DNA of 64,000 bases from Saprospiraceae bacterium. GTDB taxonomy: Bacteria; Bacteroidota; Bacteroidia; Chitinophagales; Saprospiraceae. A program made the translations under genes and the position numbers. Positions within the stretch are counted from its first letter, which is position 1; each line of letters opens with the position of its first letter. The DNA lies in assembly GCA_041392805.1 (NCBI GenBank), contig JAWKLJ010000001.1:1302001-1366000 (forward strand). Direction: 5' to 3'. Below, one piece after another: positions 57,354 to 64,000 of this stretch. Under the pieces are notes generated by a model that was not told where the DNA came from, made no database searches, and saw nothing but the letters and a program-made list of their open reading frames with translations.

Positions 57354-58655
57354 TTATACCAACAAACGAATAGGATCTTCGAGAATTTCCGTAAAGGTTT
57401 GAAGGAATTGTGCACCAGTGGCGCCATCGACCACCCGATGATCGCAACTAAGGGTTACTTTCATCATGTTGCCTATCACAATCTGACCGTCTTTTACAAT
57501 GGGTTTTTCTATGATAGAACCTACGGCAAGGATACAAGCATCAGGCGGATTGATGATGGCCGTGAATTCTTCTATCCCAAACATGCCAAGATTGGAAATG
57601 GTAAAGGTATTGCCTTGCATTTCGTCTGGCTGCAATTTCTTATCCTTCGCTTTTCCGGCGAGGTGGCGAACTTCTGTATTGATTTGGGAAAGGGTCTTCA
57701 TCTCTGCATACCTGACGACAGGCACGAGCAAACCATCAGGGACAGCTACGGCTACCCCGATATGAATATCCTTATTGTATCGAATGACATCTCCCATCCA
57801 ACTGGCATTTACAGCTGGATGCTGGCGCAATGCCGCCGCAGCTGCTTTGATGACTAGATCATTGAAGGAGATTTTTGCGGGAGAGACATCTTTGAGGCGA
57901 TTGCGCAATTGCACCGCTTTATCCATATTGATGTCTACGGTCAGATAGAAGTGGGGTGCGGTAAACTTGCTTTCACCCAGGCGTCGGGCAATCACTTTGC
58001 GCATTTGGCTGACCGGTTTGTCTTCGAAGTTAGCCTCTCCGCCGCCATAGGTAAATGGCGTGGTGGCAGGTGCTGCTGGTTTTTCTGTTTTAGCTTGTGG
58101 GGCAGGAGGAGTGGCTTGAGGCGGAGGTGCTGGCGCCGCTTGTGGGCTAGCGATGAGGGCTTCTACATCTTTTTTTACGATTCTTCCTTGGTCACCACTC
58201 CCTTGGACGCTATGTATATCAATGCCTGCTTCTTTGGCCAGGTTTTTAGCTAGTGGGCTGGCTTTTAGTCGTTTATCGTCTGGTGTAGTGGCGCTAGGTG
58301 CAGGAGTTGCCTGGGCGACCGGCGCTGCTTCGGCCGTCTGAGCTGCTACCGCAGGAGCTTCCTGCTGACTTGATCCATTTCCACCATTGGCTGCGGCTAA
58401 GGCCGCTTTCCAATCTTCTCCTTTTTTGCCGATGACAGCGATAACACCATCAATTGGAACGGGCCCTTCTTTAATAGCGATATGCAATAAAACACCATCG
58501 ACAAAACTGTCCAATTCCATGGTTGCCTTGTCGGTTTCCACTTCTGCAATGGTGTCACCAGCTTCCACGGATTCACCTTCTTCTTTCAACCAACCGACAA
58601 TATTCCCTTCTTCCATTGTATCGCTCATGCGGGGCATGCGTATGACTTCAGCCAT
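57354..58655 (-). CDS. pdhC: Pyruvate dehydrogenase E2, dihydrolipoamide acetyltransferase
   Basis: The 433-residue protein has one lipoyl domain (Lys43 in VETDKATMEL), an Ala/Pro-rich linker, the E3/E1-binding domain (about 135-170, ASPLAKNLAKEAGIDIHSVQ) and a second Ala/Pro linker. The acyltransferase core ends with the active-site His406 and Asp410 in SCDHRVVDGA. It moves the acetyl group from E1 to CoA in the central oxidative pathway. The A-x-x-M-P-R-M-S-D-T-M start is that of pyruvate-type E2 rather than 2-oxoglutarate E2. E1 and E3 genes are not adjacent. Confidence 0.93.
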   Translation of the reverse strand: MAEVIRMPRMSDTMEEGNIVGWLKEEGESVEAGDTIAEVETDKATMELDSFVDGVLLHIAIKEGPVPIDGVIAVIGKKGEDWKAALAAANGGNGSSQQEAPAVAAQTAEAAPVAQATPAPSATTPDDKRLKASPLAKNLAKEAGIDIHSVQGSGDQGRIVKKDVEALIASPQAAPAPPPQATPPAPQAKTEKPAAPATTPFTYGGGEANFEDKPVSQMRKVIARRLGESKFTAPHFYLTVDINMDKAVQLRNRLKDVSPAKISFNDLVIKAAAAALRQHPAVNASWMGDVIRYNKDIHIGVAVAVPDGLLVPVVRYAEMKTLSQINTEVRHLAGKAKDKKLQPDEMQGNTFTISNLGMFGIEEFTAIINPPDACILAVGSIIEKPIVKDGQIVIGNMMKVTLSCDHRVVDGATGAQFLQTFTEILEDPIRLLV

Positions 58656-58840
58656 GTTGATATCACTTTTTAGTTTTTATATAAACGGTATTGGAGTATC
58701 GGCTATTAGGGGATTAAGATAAGCTTTAAAAGGCTGCCACGATTAAATAACCAATAACCGATAATCAATAACAAATCCCTGAATGGCAAAGTTGCAAATA
58801 ATTTATGGAAAAATGCCCCTGTACCAAGGTAAAAAACGCG

Positions 58841-58930
58841 CCAAGTAGTTTGACGGAAATAAATGAAACAACTTTTTTCAAAGATTCGCGAATATTTTCA
58901 TACAACTATCATTTATTTTTTTCCGTCTCC
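58841..58930. mobile_element. MITE-like inverted-repeat element, family 2, copy 2
   Basis: From ccaagtagtttgacgg through tattttcatacaact the sequence matches 30165-30233 with only two differences. The right arm is short here (ATCATTTATTTTTTTCCGTC), so this copy has lost about 45 bp of the inner right arm. The remaining 58656-59015 holds no gene; a TACATTTG box near 58949 may serve recR. Confidence 0.7.
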
Positions 58931-59015
58931 AAGTTTGTAGGATTGCGCTTACATTTGCTGTTTGATAACTGAAATAGGCTTATCGTCTTTAAAGATTATT
59001 CCTTAATTTGGCAGC

Positions 59016-59627
59016 ATGAATTTTTCATCCAAATTGATAGAAGAGGCAGTCAATGCGTTTGCTAGTTTACCAGGGATTGGTAAAAAGACCGCCTTGCGTT
59101 TAGTTTTGCATTTGGTGGGGCAAGACCAGGAGTCGAGCGAATCCTTTGCTACTGCCATTGTTAAAATGAGGCAAAATATAAAAGAATGTAAAACCTGCCA
59201 TAATATTTCGGATCAGGAGATATGTGAGGTTTGTGCAGATAAGCGCAGAGATGAGCGCATGGTATGCGTGGTGGAAAGCATTCGAGATGTCATGGCGATT
59301 GAAGACACGGGCCAATTCAGAGGTGTCTACCACGTTTTAGGAGGCGTGATTTCGCCTATTGAAGGGGTTGGGCCGGCTGATTTGAATATCAATTCTTTGG
59401 TAAACCGGGTGAACCAGGGCGACATCAAAGAAGTTATTATGGCCATCAGTCCAACCATAGAAGGAGACACCACGATCTTTTTTATTTCTAAGCAACTACA
59501 AGATAGTTCCGTCAAAATCAGTACGATTGCTCGTGGCATTTCATTTGGCGGAGAATTGGAGTATGCGGATGAGCTGACCCTGGGGCGGTCAATTGTGTCG
59601 AGGGTGCCGTATCGGGTGGGAGAGTAG
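59016..59627 (+). CDS. recR: Recombination protein RecR
   Basis: The 203-residue protein has the N-terminal helix-hairpin-helix (FASLPGIGKKTALRLVLHL), the C4 zinc finger (CKTCHNISDQEICEVC) and the Toprim domain (MVCVVESIRDVMAIEDTGQF; GVISPIEGVGP). With RecO and RecF it loads RecA on gapped DNA. Length is normal. It stands alone. Confidence 0.97.
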   Translation: MNFSSKLIEEAVNAFASLPGIGKKTALRLVLHLVGQDQESSESFATAIVKMRQNIKECKTCHNISDQEICEVCADKRRDERMVCVVESIRDVMAIEDTGQFRGVYHVLGGVISPIEGVGPADLNINSLVNRVNQGDIKEVIMAISPTIEGDTTIFFISKQLQDSSVKISTIARGISFGGELEYADELTLGRSIVSRVPYRVGE

Positions 59628-59645
59628 AGAGCGTGTGAGCGTTTA

Positions 59646-59722
59646 GAAGCCCCAGGGATTAACCGTCGGTAGCAAAAGGTGCAAAAAGCCCAATAGCATG
59701 CCGTTAGGTATGCAATATTTCA
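59646..59722. repeat. Palindrome-containing dispersed-type sequence
   Basis: The stretch agccccagg…ggtagcaaaaggtgcaaaa is followed by the imperfect palindrome GCATGCCGTTAGGTATGC (59696-59713). The beginning is reminiscent of 9228-9252. It fills the recR-glycosyltransferase gap and could be a repeat of the REP type. Confidence 0.35.
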
Positions 59723-59762
59723 TTCCCCAAAGAGCGTTTATCGCTTGTTACCCTACCCGTTA

Positions 59763-61733
59763 ATGAAACTATCCGTTATCATCGTCAATTACAATGTAAA
59801 GTATTTCCTGGAACAAGCATTATTGTCGGTTCGTCGGGCTGCTAAGGGTATCGATATGGAGGTATGGGTGGTAGATAATAACTCGGTAGATGAGTCGGTG
59901 GCGATGGTGCGGGAGAAATTTCCGGAGGTGCATTTGGTGGCGAATGAGGGCAATCCTGGATTTGCGATAGCCAATAACCAGGCGATTCGAGAAGCTTCGG
60001 GGGAGTATGTGCTTTTATTAAACCCGGATACGGTAGTGGAGGAGGATACCTTTGAAGTCTGCGTATCATTTATGGATAATCACCCGGAAGTGGGGGGGCT
60101 GGGGGTGCGGATGATCGATGGATCGGGCAAGTTTCTGCCGGAATCCAAGCGGGGCTTTCCGACACCCTGGGTTGCTTTTGCCAAGACCTTTGGCCTTTCC
60201 AGGCTCTTTCCAAAATCCAGGTTATTTAATCATTATCATTTGGGATACCTGGAAGAAGATCAGCCTCATGAAGTAGAAGTATTGGCTGGCGCTTTTATGT
60301 GGTTGCGGCGGTCAGTATTGGATGAAATAGGCCTGTTGGATGAAGCCTTTTTTATGTACGGAGAAGATATTGATTTATCCTATCGCATTGTCGAGGCTGG
60401 GTATAAAAACTATTACTTACCGGAAACGACGATTATCCATTATAAAGGAGAAAGCACCAAAAAAGGAAGCCTCAATTACGTTCGTGCTTTTTATAAAGCC
60501 ATGATTATTTTTGCCCAAAAGCACCTGGGGCGGCAGGCAAAATTATTGGTGTTGATGCTTCGGTTTGCTATTTACCTTCGTGCATTCTTGACCTTGCTCT
60601 CCAACTTTTTTAAAAAAGCTTATTTACCAATACTAGATGCTGGTATTATTTATGCTGGCCTTTATTTTTTAAAAGGTTTTTGGGCTTCCTACCATTTTAA
60701 GGACCCTAATTATTACGATGAGGTTATTTTGTATTTCAACTTTCCATTATACATTCTGATTTGGTTACTGACGGTTTATTTTAGTGGCGCTTATGACGAT
60801 CGTTTTGGCATCCGGCGGATGGTGAGTGGTCTGTTTGTGGGGACGGTCATTTTAGCTGCGGTCTATGGGTTTTTAGATTTGGAATACCGGCCATCGAGGG
60901 TTTTGATCCTATTAGGTGCTGCCTGGGCAATTTTTAGTATGGTTTTGTTGCGCTTTTTCCTCCATTTTATACAGTTTGGTAGTTTTGCCATCGGGCGTTC
61001 TCAGCAGTCGAACCTGGTGATTGTTGGCGATAAAACGGAAAGTGAACGGGTCCAACGCTTGCTGATGCAAGCCCAAATCACCAAAAACCTGATTGGAACG
61101 GTTAGCGCTGATGCTAGCTCCAATGACGCTGACTACCTGAGCCCTATCAGGCAACTAGACGAAGTCGTTCATATCTATAAGATAAATGAAGTGATTTTTT
61201 GCTCCAAAAACATTAGTAGCCAGGATATTATGTATTGGATGACCCAGTTGGGGCCTTTGTTGGACTATAAAATTGTACCGGAAGACAGCCTCAGTATTAT
61301 AGGAAGTAGTTCTAAAAATACAGCTGGAGAACTCTATACCATTGATGTTCGTTTTGGTATTGCCGAACGGAGTAATAGAAGAAACAAGCGCCTGATCGAT
61401 ATTGGGCTAGCGCTTTTTTTACTAATAAGTTTTCCTTTACAAACACTTATCATTAGCAACCCCGGCGGTTTATGGCAGAATATATGGCAGGTGTTGTTCG
61501 GCCGAAAAACCTGGGTTGGATACGCTATCATTGATAGCCAAAAGGAAAAATTGCCAGCACTTCCGGTTGCCGTGTTGACCCCATTAGCCGTTTTAAACAT
61601 CGATCACCTTTCGGAAAGGACTATTCAGCGTATCAATCTGTTTTATGCAAAGGATTATCGCATCAACCAGGACCTGGATATCATTTGGAAAGCCTATCGG
61701 AAATTAGGCCAGGTTACTAGTCCGCTACAATAG
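59763..61733 (+). CDS. GT2 glycosyltransferase fused to a degenerate polyprenyl-phosphate sugar transferase
   Basis: From ATG 59763 (MKLSVIIVNYNVKYFLEQAL) it has 656 residues. The N-terminal GT2 domain shows VVDNNSVD, LLNPDTVVE, AGAFMWLRRSV and FMYGEDIDLSYRI. It is followed by four or five membrane helices (about 265-410), a nucleotide-binding-like domain (NLVIVGDKTESERVQRLL) and the start of a WcaJ-type sugar transferase (RNKRLIDIGLALFLLISFP). After GRKTWVGY the catalytic part of the latter is missing. The protein probably acts as a membrane-linked glycosyltransferase in envelope polysaccharide synthesis. It overlaps the convergent next gene by 17 nt. Confidence 0.85.
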   Translation: MKLSVIIVNYNVKYFLEQALLSVRRAAKGIDMEVWVVDNNSVDESVAMVREKFPEVHLVANEGNPGFAIANNQAIREASGEYVLLLNPDTVVEEDTFEVCVSFMDNHPEVGGLGVRMIDGSGKFLPESKRGFPTPWVAFAKTFGLSRLFPKSRLFNHYHLGYLEEDQPHEVEVLAGAFMWLRRSVLDEIGLLDEAFFMYGEDIDLSYRIVEAGYKNYYLPETTIIHYKGESTKKGSLNYVRAFYKAMIIFAQKHLGRQAKLLVLMLRFAIYLRAFLTLLSNFFKKAYLPILDAGIIYAGLYFLKGFWASYHFKDPNYYDEVILYFNFPLYILIWLLTVYFSGAYDDRFGIRRMVSGLFVGTVILAAVYGFLDLEYRPSRVLILLGAAWAIFSMVLLRFFLHFIQFGSFAIGRSQQSNLVIVGDKTESERVQRLLMQAQITKNLIGTVSADASSNDADYLSPIRQLDEVVHIYKINEVIFCSKNISSQDIMYWMTQLGPLLDYKIVPEDSLSIIGSSSKNTAGELYTIDVRFGIAERSNRRNKRLIDIGLALFLLISFPLQTLIISNPGGLWQNIWQVLFGRKTWVGYAIIDSQKEKLPALPVAVLTPLAVLNIDHLSERTIQRINLFYAKDYRINQDLDIIWKAYRKLGQVTSPLQ

Positions 61734-62619
61734 CGATTTTCAAACCGTTGCTAATGGCCAATCGCGTGATATTTCGAATATTGTAATACCGTAAATCGGC
61801 AATTTCTATCCACTCCTTATCTGTAAATCGATTGAATTTGAAAAGCTTACTTCCCCTACCCATGATAAAAGTTCCATCAGGGAGCAAAGCGAAATCCTCG
61901 CTACCGGGGAGTGCTTCTACGATTTTTTGAGCAGAAGCTCCTCTTTGGAAAAGGTTGTATTCCATGATTAAGGAAATATTATTGGCGCCTTTTTGGATAT
62001 AGGCGAGGTTATCGTTCGGTAATTTGGCAAAACACCTTCCCGTATTGGTTGCCAGGGGGGTTACCTCATCGGATCTGATGTCGGCAATGCCCAGGTAGTT
62101 TCGGGCGGATTCGACCATATAGACGGCCACCTGGTAGCTATTTAGCCACTGGTAATAGCCAATACCCTGAAGGTATTTAAAAACAGGCTTGCCATTCGTC
62201 GTGCGGTCCATCGGAAATTGCCACAACCTCAGCAAGGTATCTTTGCCATGAACTTCTTGTCGGATAGCAGAGAAAAAATAGCTACCCTCCATTGGTTTGG
62301 GCGAAAACTCACCATCCGGCGTTTCTGTTACCTTTGTTTTCGTTTTTTGCTCAACATCCAGGGCATAAAGGTCTGGTTGTGCTGATCCCGGCGTTTGCAC
62401 CGAGAGATAAAGCTCCGAATCGTTAAAGAAATAAGGGTGGTTATTATACCCATTAGGATTAAATGACGAGAGGTAGCGAGGGTTGTTAAATTTGAAACTA
62501 CTATCAGAAACCTGCTCTAAATCAAATAGATAAACATTGGAGGTAGGATAAGTGGCTTGGGCCATTAAGGGCATCGCCAAGACCATGAGACATATAAATG
62601 AAAAAGTTATTCTAACCAT
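61717..62619 (-). CDS. Secreted TolB-like beta-propeller protein
   Basis: The 300-residue protein has a signal peptide (ITFSFICLMVLAMPLMAQA) and WD/TolB-like blades (YFFNDSELYLSVQTPGSAQP, LYALDVEQKTKTKVTETPDG, DLRYYNIRNITRLAIS). It is probably a periplasmic six-bladed propeller of unknown ligand. The 3' end overlaps the glycosyltransferase gene by 17 nt, convergent. It is divergent from the sugar-dehydrogenase gene, with 123 nt between starts. Confidence 0.75.
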   Translation of the reverse strand: MVRITFSFICLMVLAMPLMAQATYPTSNVYLFDLEQVSDSSFKFNNPRYLSSFNPNGYNNHPYFFNDSELYLSVQTPGSAQPDLYALDVEQKTKTKVTETPDGEFSPKPMEGSYFFSAIRQEVHGKDTLLRLWQFPMDRTTNGKPVFKYLQGIGYYQWLNSYQVAVYMVESARNYLGIADIRSDEVTPLATNTGRCFAKLPNDNLAYIQKGANNISLIMEYNLFQRGASAQKIVEALPGSEDFALLPDGTFIMGRGSKLFKFNRFTDKEWIEIADLRYYNIRNITRLAISNGLKIAIVAD

Positions 62620-62742
62620 TTTAGTATTTCTTTTGGGCCTAAATTTAGAAAATTATACTGGATTTGTTGGTGGTCTGGCAAATAGGGTTTTTTCTTTGCC
62701 ATTAAATCTTGATTCTTTTTAACTTGGACCTAAAATTGCGCT

Positions 62743-64000
62743 ATGTCATCCTCAAATCATTTATTCCATTCTTTTGGTTCAACGGTAAAACGCGTTACCT
62801 TATTATTTTGTGTATTTTATGCCGCCTCAGGAAATACCCAATCTCGCCTGACCCTGGTAGAATTTGCCAGAGGCTTAACCAAACCGGTGGACATCAGCCA
62901 TGCGGGAGATGAACGTTTATTTATTGTGGAAAAAAACGGATATATCCGTATTCTTCAAGCTAACGGTGCTTTGGAAACAACACCTTTTTTGGACATCGAC
63001 GATCGGGTGCGCGGCAATGAATCAGAACGTGGCTTGTTGGGCTTGGCCTTCCACCCGGATTATGCCAATAACGGTTATTTCTTTGTCAATTATACCAACA
63101 ATGATGGCGATACGCGGATCTCTCGCTTCAAGGTAAGTGCTAACAATCCCAATCAGGCAGATCCTAATAGTGAGAAAATTTTATTATCGGTGGACCAGCC
63201 CTTTGAAAATCATAATGGAGGGGAGTTGGCTTTTGGGCCTGACGGTTATCTCTATATTGCCCTCGGTGATGGCGGCTCAGGCGGCGACCCCAATAATGCG
63301 GGCCAGACCAGAACCAATTTACTGGGTAAAATGCTCCGAATTGATGTAAATAATGGTAATCCTTATGCCATTCCGGCAGATAACCCATTTGCAAATGACG
63401 ATTTTACCCTGGATGAGGTATGGGCTTTAGGGCTGCGTAATCCCTGGCGATTTAGCTTCGATCGACTAACAGGTGACCTCTGGATTGGCGATGTGGGCCA
63501 AGGAAATTGGGAGGAAATAAATTTCCAGTTGGCGAATAGTTCAGGAGGTGAAAACTATGGTTGGCGTTGTTATGAGGGGAATGCACCCTTCAACACAAGT
63601 GGTTGCCCGGGAGCCAATAATTTAGTTTTTCCTATCCATGATTATAGCAGCAACTTCACCATTGGCTGTTCCGTTACAGGTGGGTTTGTTTATAGAGGAA
63701 GTGCTTTTCCCGACTTGTACGGGCATTATGTTTATACAGATTATTGTTCGGGCCGTATTTGGTCGATTGTTCCTGACGGCGAAGGCGGGTGGACCAACAC
63801 CGAATGGTTGGATGGTTCGAATAGCCAATATTCCAGTTTTGGCGAAGACCAAAATGGGGAACTGTACCTGGCGGCCATAGGTGGCGGCCAAATCTTTCGG
63901 GTAGTGGATCAATGCGCACAGCTGTCCGTTAGTGCTACGGTTAATTTTATCACTTGTACTGGTGCGGCAGATGGCAGTATTCAGTTAGCCGTTGAAAATC
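62743..64000 (+). CDS. Secreted PQQ-dependent sugar dehydrogenase with SprB-type repeat, 3' end outside window
   Basis: The frame starts at ATG 62743 and is open to the end of the window (419 codons). After a short hydrophobic N-terminus (VTLLFCVFYAASGNTQS) comes a glucose/sorbosone dehydrogenase propeller: DERLFIVEKNGYIRIL, ERGLLGLAFHPDYANNGYFF, HNGGELAFGPDGYLYIALGD, WALGLRNPWRFSFD and IGDVGQGNWEEIN. These are the hallmark motifs of soluble aldose sugar dehydrogenases (Asd/YliI), which oxidise aldoses with PQQ. The last residues (LSVSATVNFITCTGAADGSI) begin a SprB-like repeat, so the full protein is probably a long multidomain T9SS substrate. The gene has no stop in the window. Confidence 0.9.
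   Translation, partial: MSSSNHLFHSFGSTVKRVTLLFCVFYAASGNTQSRLTLVEFARGLTKPVDISHAGDERLFIVEKNGYIRILQANGALETTPFLDIDDRVRGNESERGLLGLAFHPDYANNGYFFVNYTNNDGDTRISRFKVSANNPNQADPNSEKILLSVDQPFENHNGGELAFGPDGYLYIALGDGGSGGDPNNAGQTRTNLLGKMLRIDVNNGNPYAIPADNPFANDDFTLDEVWALGLRNPWRFSFDRLTGDLWIGDVGQGNWEEINFQLANSSGGENYGWRCYEGNAPFNTSGCPGANNLVFPIHDYSSNFTIGCSVTGGFVYRGSAFPDLYGHYVYTDYCSGRIWSIVPDGEGGWTNTEWLDGSNSQYSSFGEDQNGELYLAAIGGGQIFRVVDQCAQLSVSATVNFITCTGAADGSIQLAVEN

Noticed and set aside
62700..62743. Promoter TTG-N19-TAAAATTG for the sugar dehydrogenase
   Set aside because: The boxes fit (62709-62711, 62731-62738), but transcription would begin at or after the start codon at 62743, so either the transcript is leaderless or the match is chance. 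Not called.

Overview
The window looks like a chromosome segment of a free-living Bacteroidota, most plausibly Saprospiraceae or a close relative. The evidence is a TonB-dependent receptor paired with a DUF4249 lipoprotein, a hybrid two-component regulator with a Reg_prop propeller and AraC output, a type IX secretion (T9SS) C-terminal tail on a GH53 galactanase, a SprB-type repeat at the end of the last gene, many lipoproteins, promoters of the TTG-N19-TAnnTTTG type and an almost complete lack of Shine-Dalgarno sequences. No rRNA, tRNA, CRISPR array, transposase or phage module was seen. All database-style family names are by recognition of motifs, not by search.

Layout. 1-9.2 kb: outer-membrane receptor (5' cut off), DUF4249 lipoprotein, hybrid histidine kinase, two further lipoproteins. 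9.9-13.2 kb: a tight operon radA, DinB-like, DUF393, Tat-exported metallo-beta-lactamase-fold hydrolase, ending at a bidirectional hairpin shared with a convergent TPR lipoprotein. 14.1-16.4 kb: asnS, then an overlapping DUF4258/DUF2283 pair framed by two attC-like palindromes. 16.7-24.9 kb: FtsX-type permease, GSG-repeat surface protein, sulfatase, homocysteine methyltransferase, hypotheticals. 25.3-29.0 kb: UvrD/AddA-type helicase directly coupled to dcd. 29.5-41.7 kb: LAS-type peptidase-like membrane protein, transglutaminase-like protein, patatin, acetyltransferase, GH53, cupin, Gfo/Idh/MocA oxidoreductase, a membrane-bound winged-helix regulator, rnz and a STAS protein. 42.2-46.3 kb: clpC, infC, rpmI, rplT. 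46.5-51.1 kb: two related hypothetical proteins, a zinc-ribbon protein, a SARP/BTAD-like regulator and a DUF6503 protein. 51.8-56.8 kb: a molybdenum hydroxylase (FAD subunit; fused 2Fe-2S plus Mo subunit) under a TetR regulator with two matching operators. 57.0-64 kb: CoA-binding protein, pyruvate dehydrogenase E2, recR, a GT2 fused to a degenerate sugar-phosphotransferase, a TolB-like protein and the start of a secreted sugar dehydrogenase.

The most striking feature is not a gene. Five intergenic regions (about 29.1-29.5, 31.7-32.1, 40.2-40.4, 51.1-51.8 and 52.8-53.5 kb) are built from one modular repeat: tracts of AATNNN hexamers (AATGGC, AATTTC, AATCAA, AATGAC) alternating with two hairpins that share the core AGCTCCAGCT, plus a pyrimidine-rich tail ending in an A-run. 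The hairpin arms vary in a compensatory way between copies, which argues for selection on, or templated maintenance of, the folded form. One block splits the molybdenum hydroxylase gene pair. I do not recognise this family.

The window also holds several non-autonomous inverted-repeat elements: a family with near-identical termini and TTA flanks at 38181-38371 and 48709-48876, a second at 30165-30300 and 58841-58930, and single copies at 13949-14098 and 56861-56968. The genome therefore seems to tolerate much small repetitive DNA between otherwise ordinary genes.
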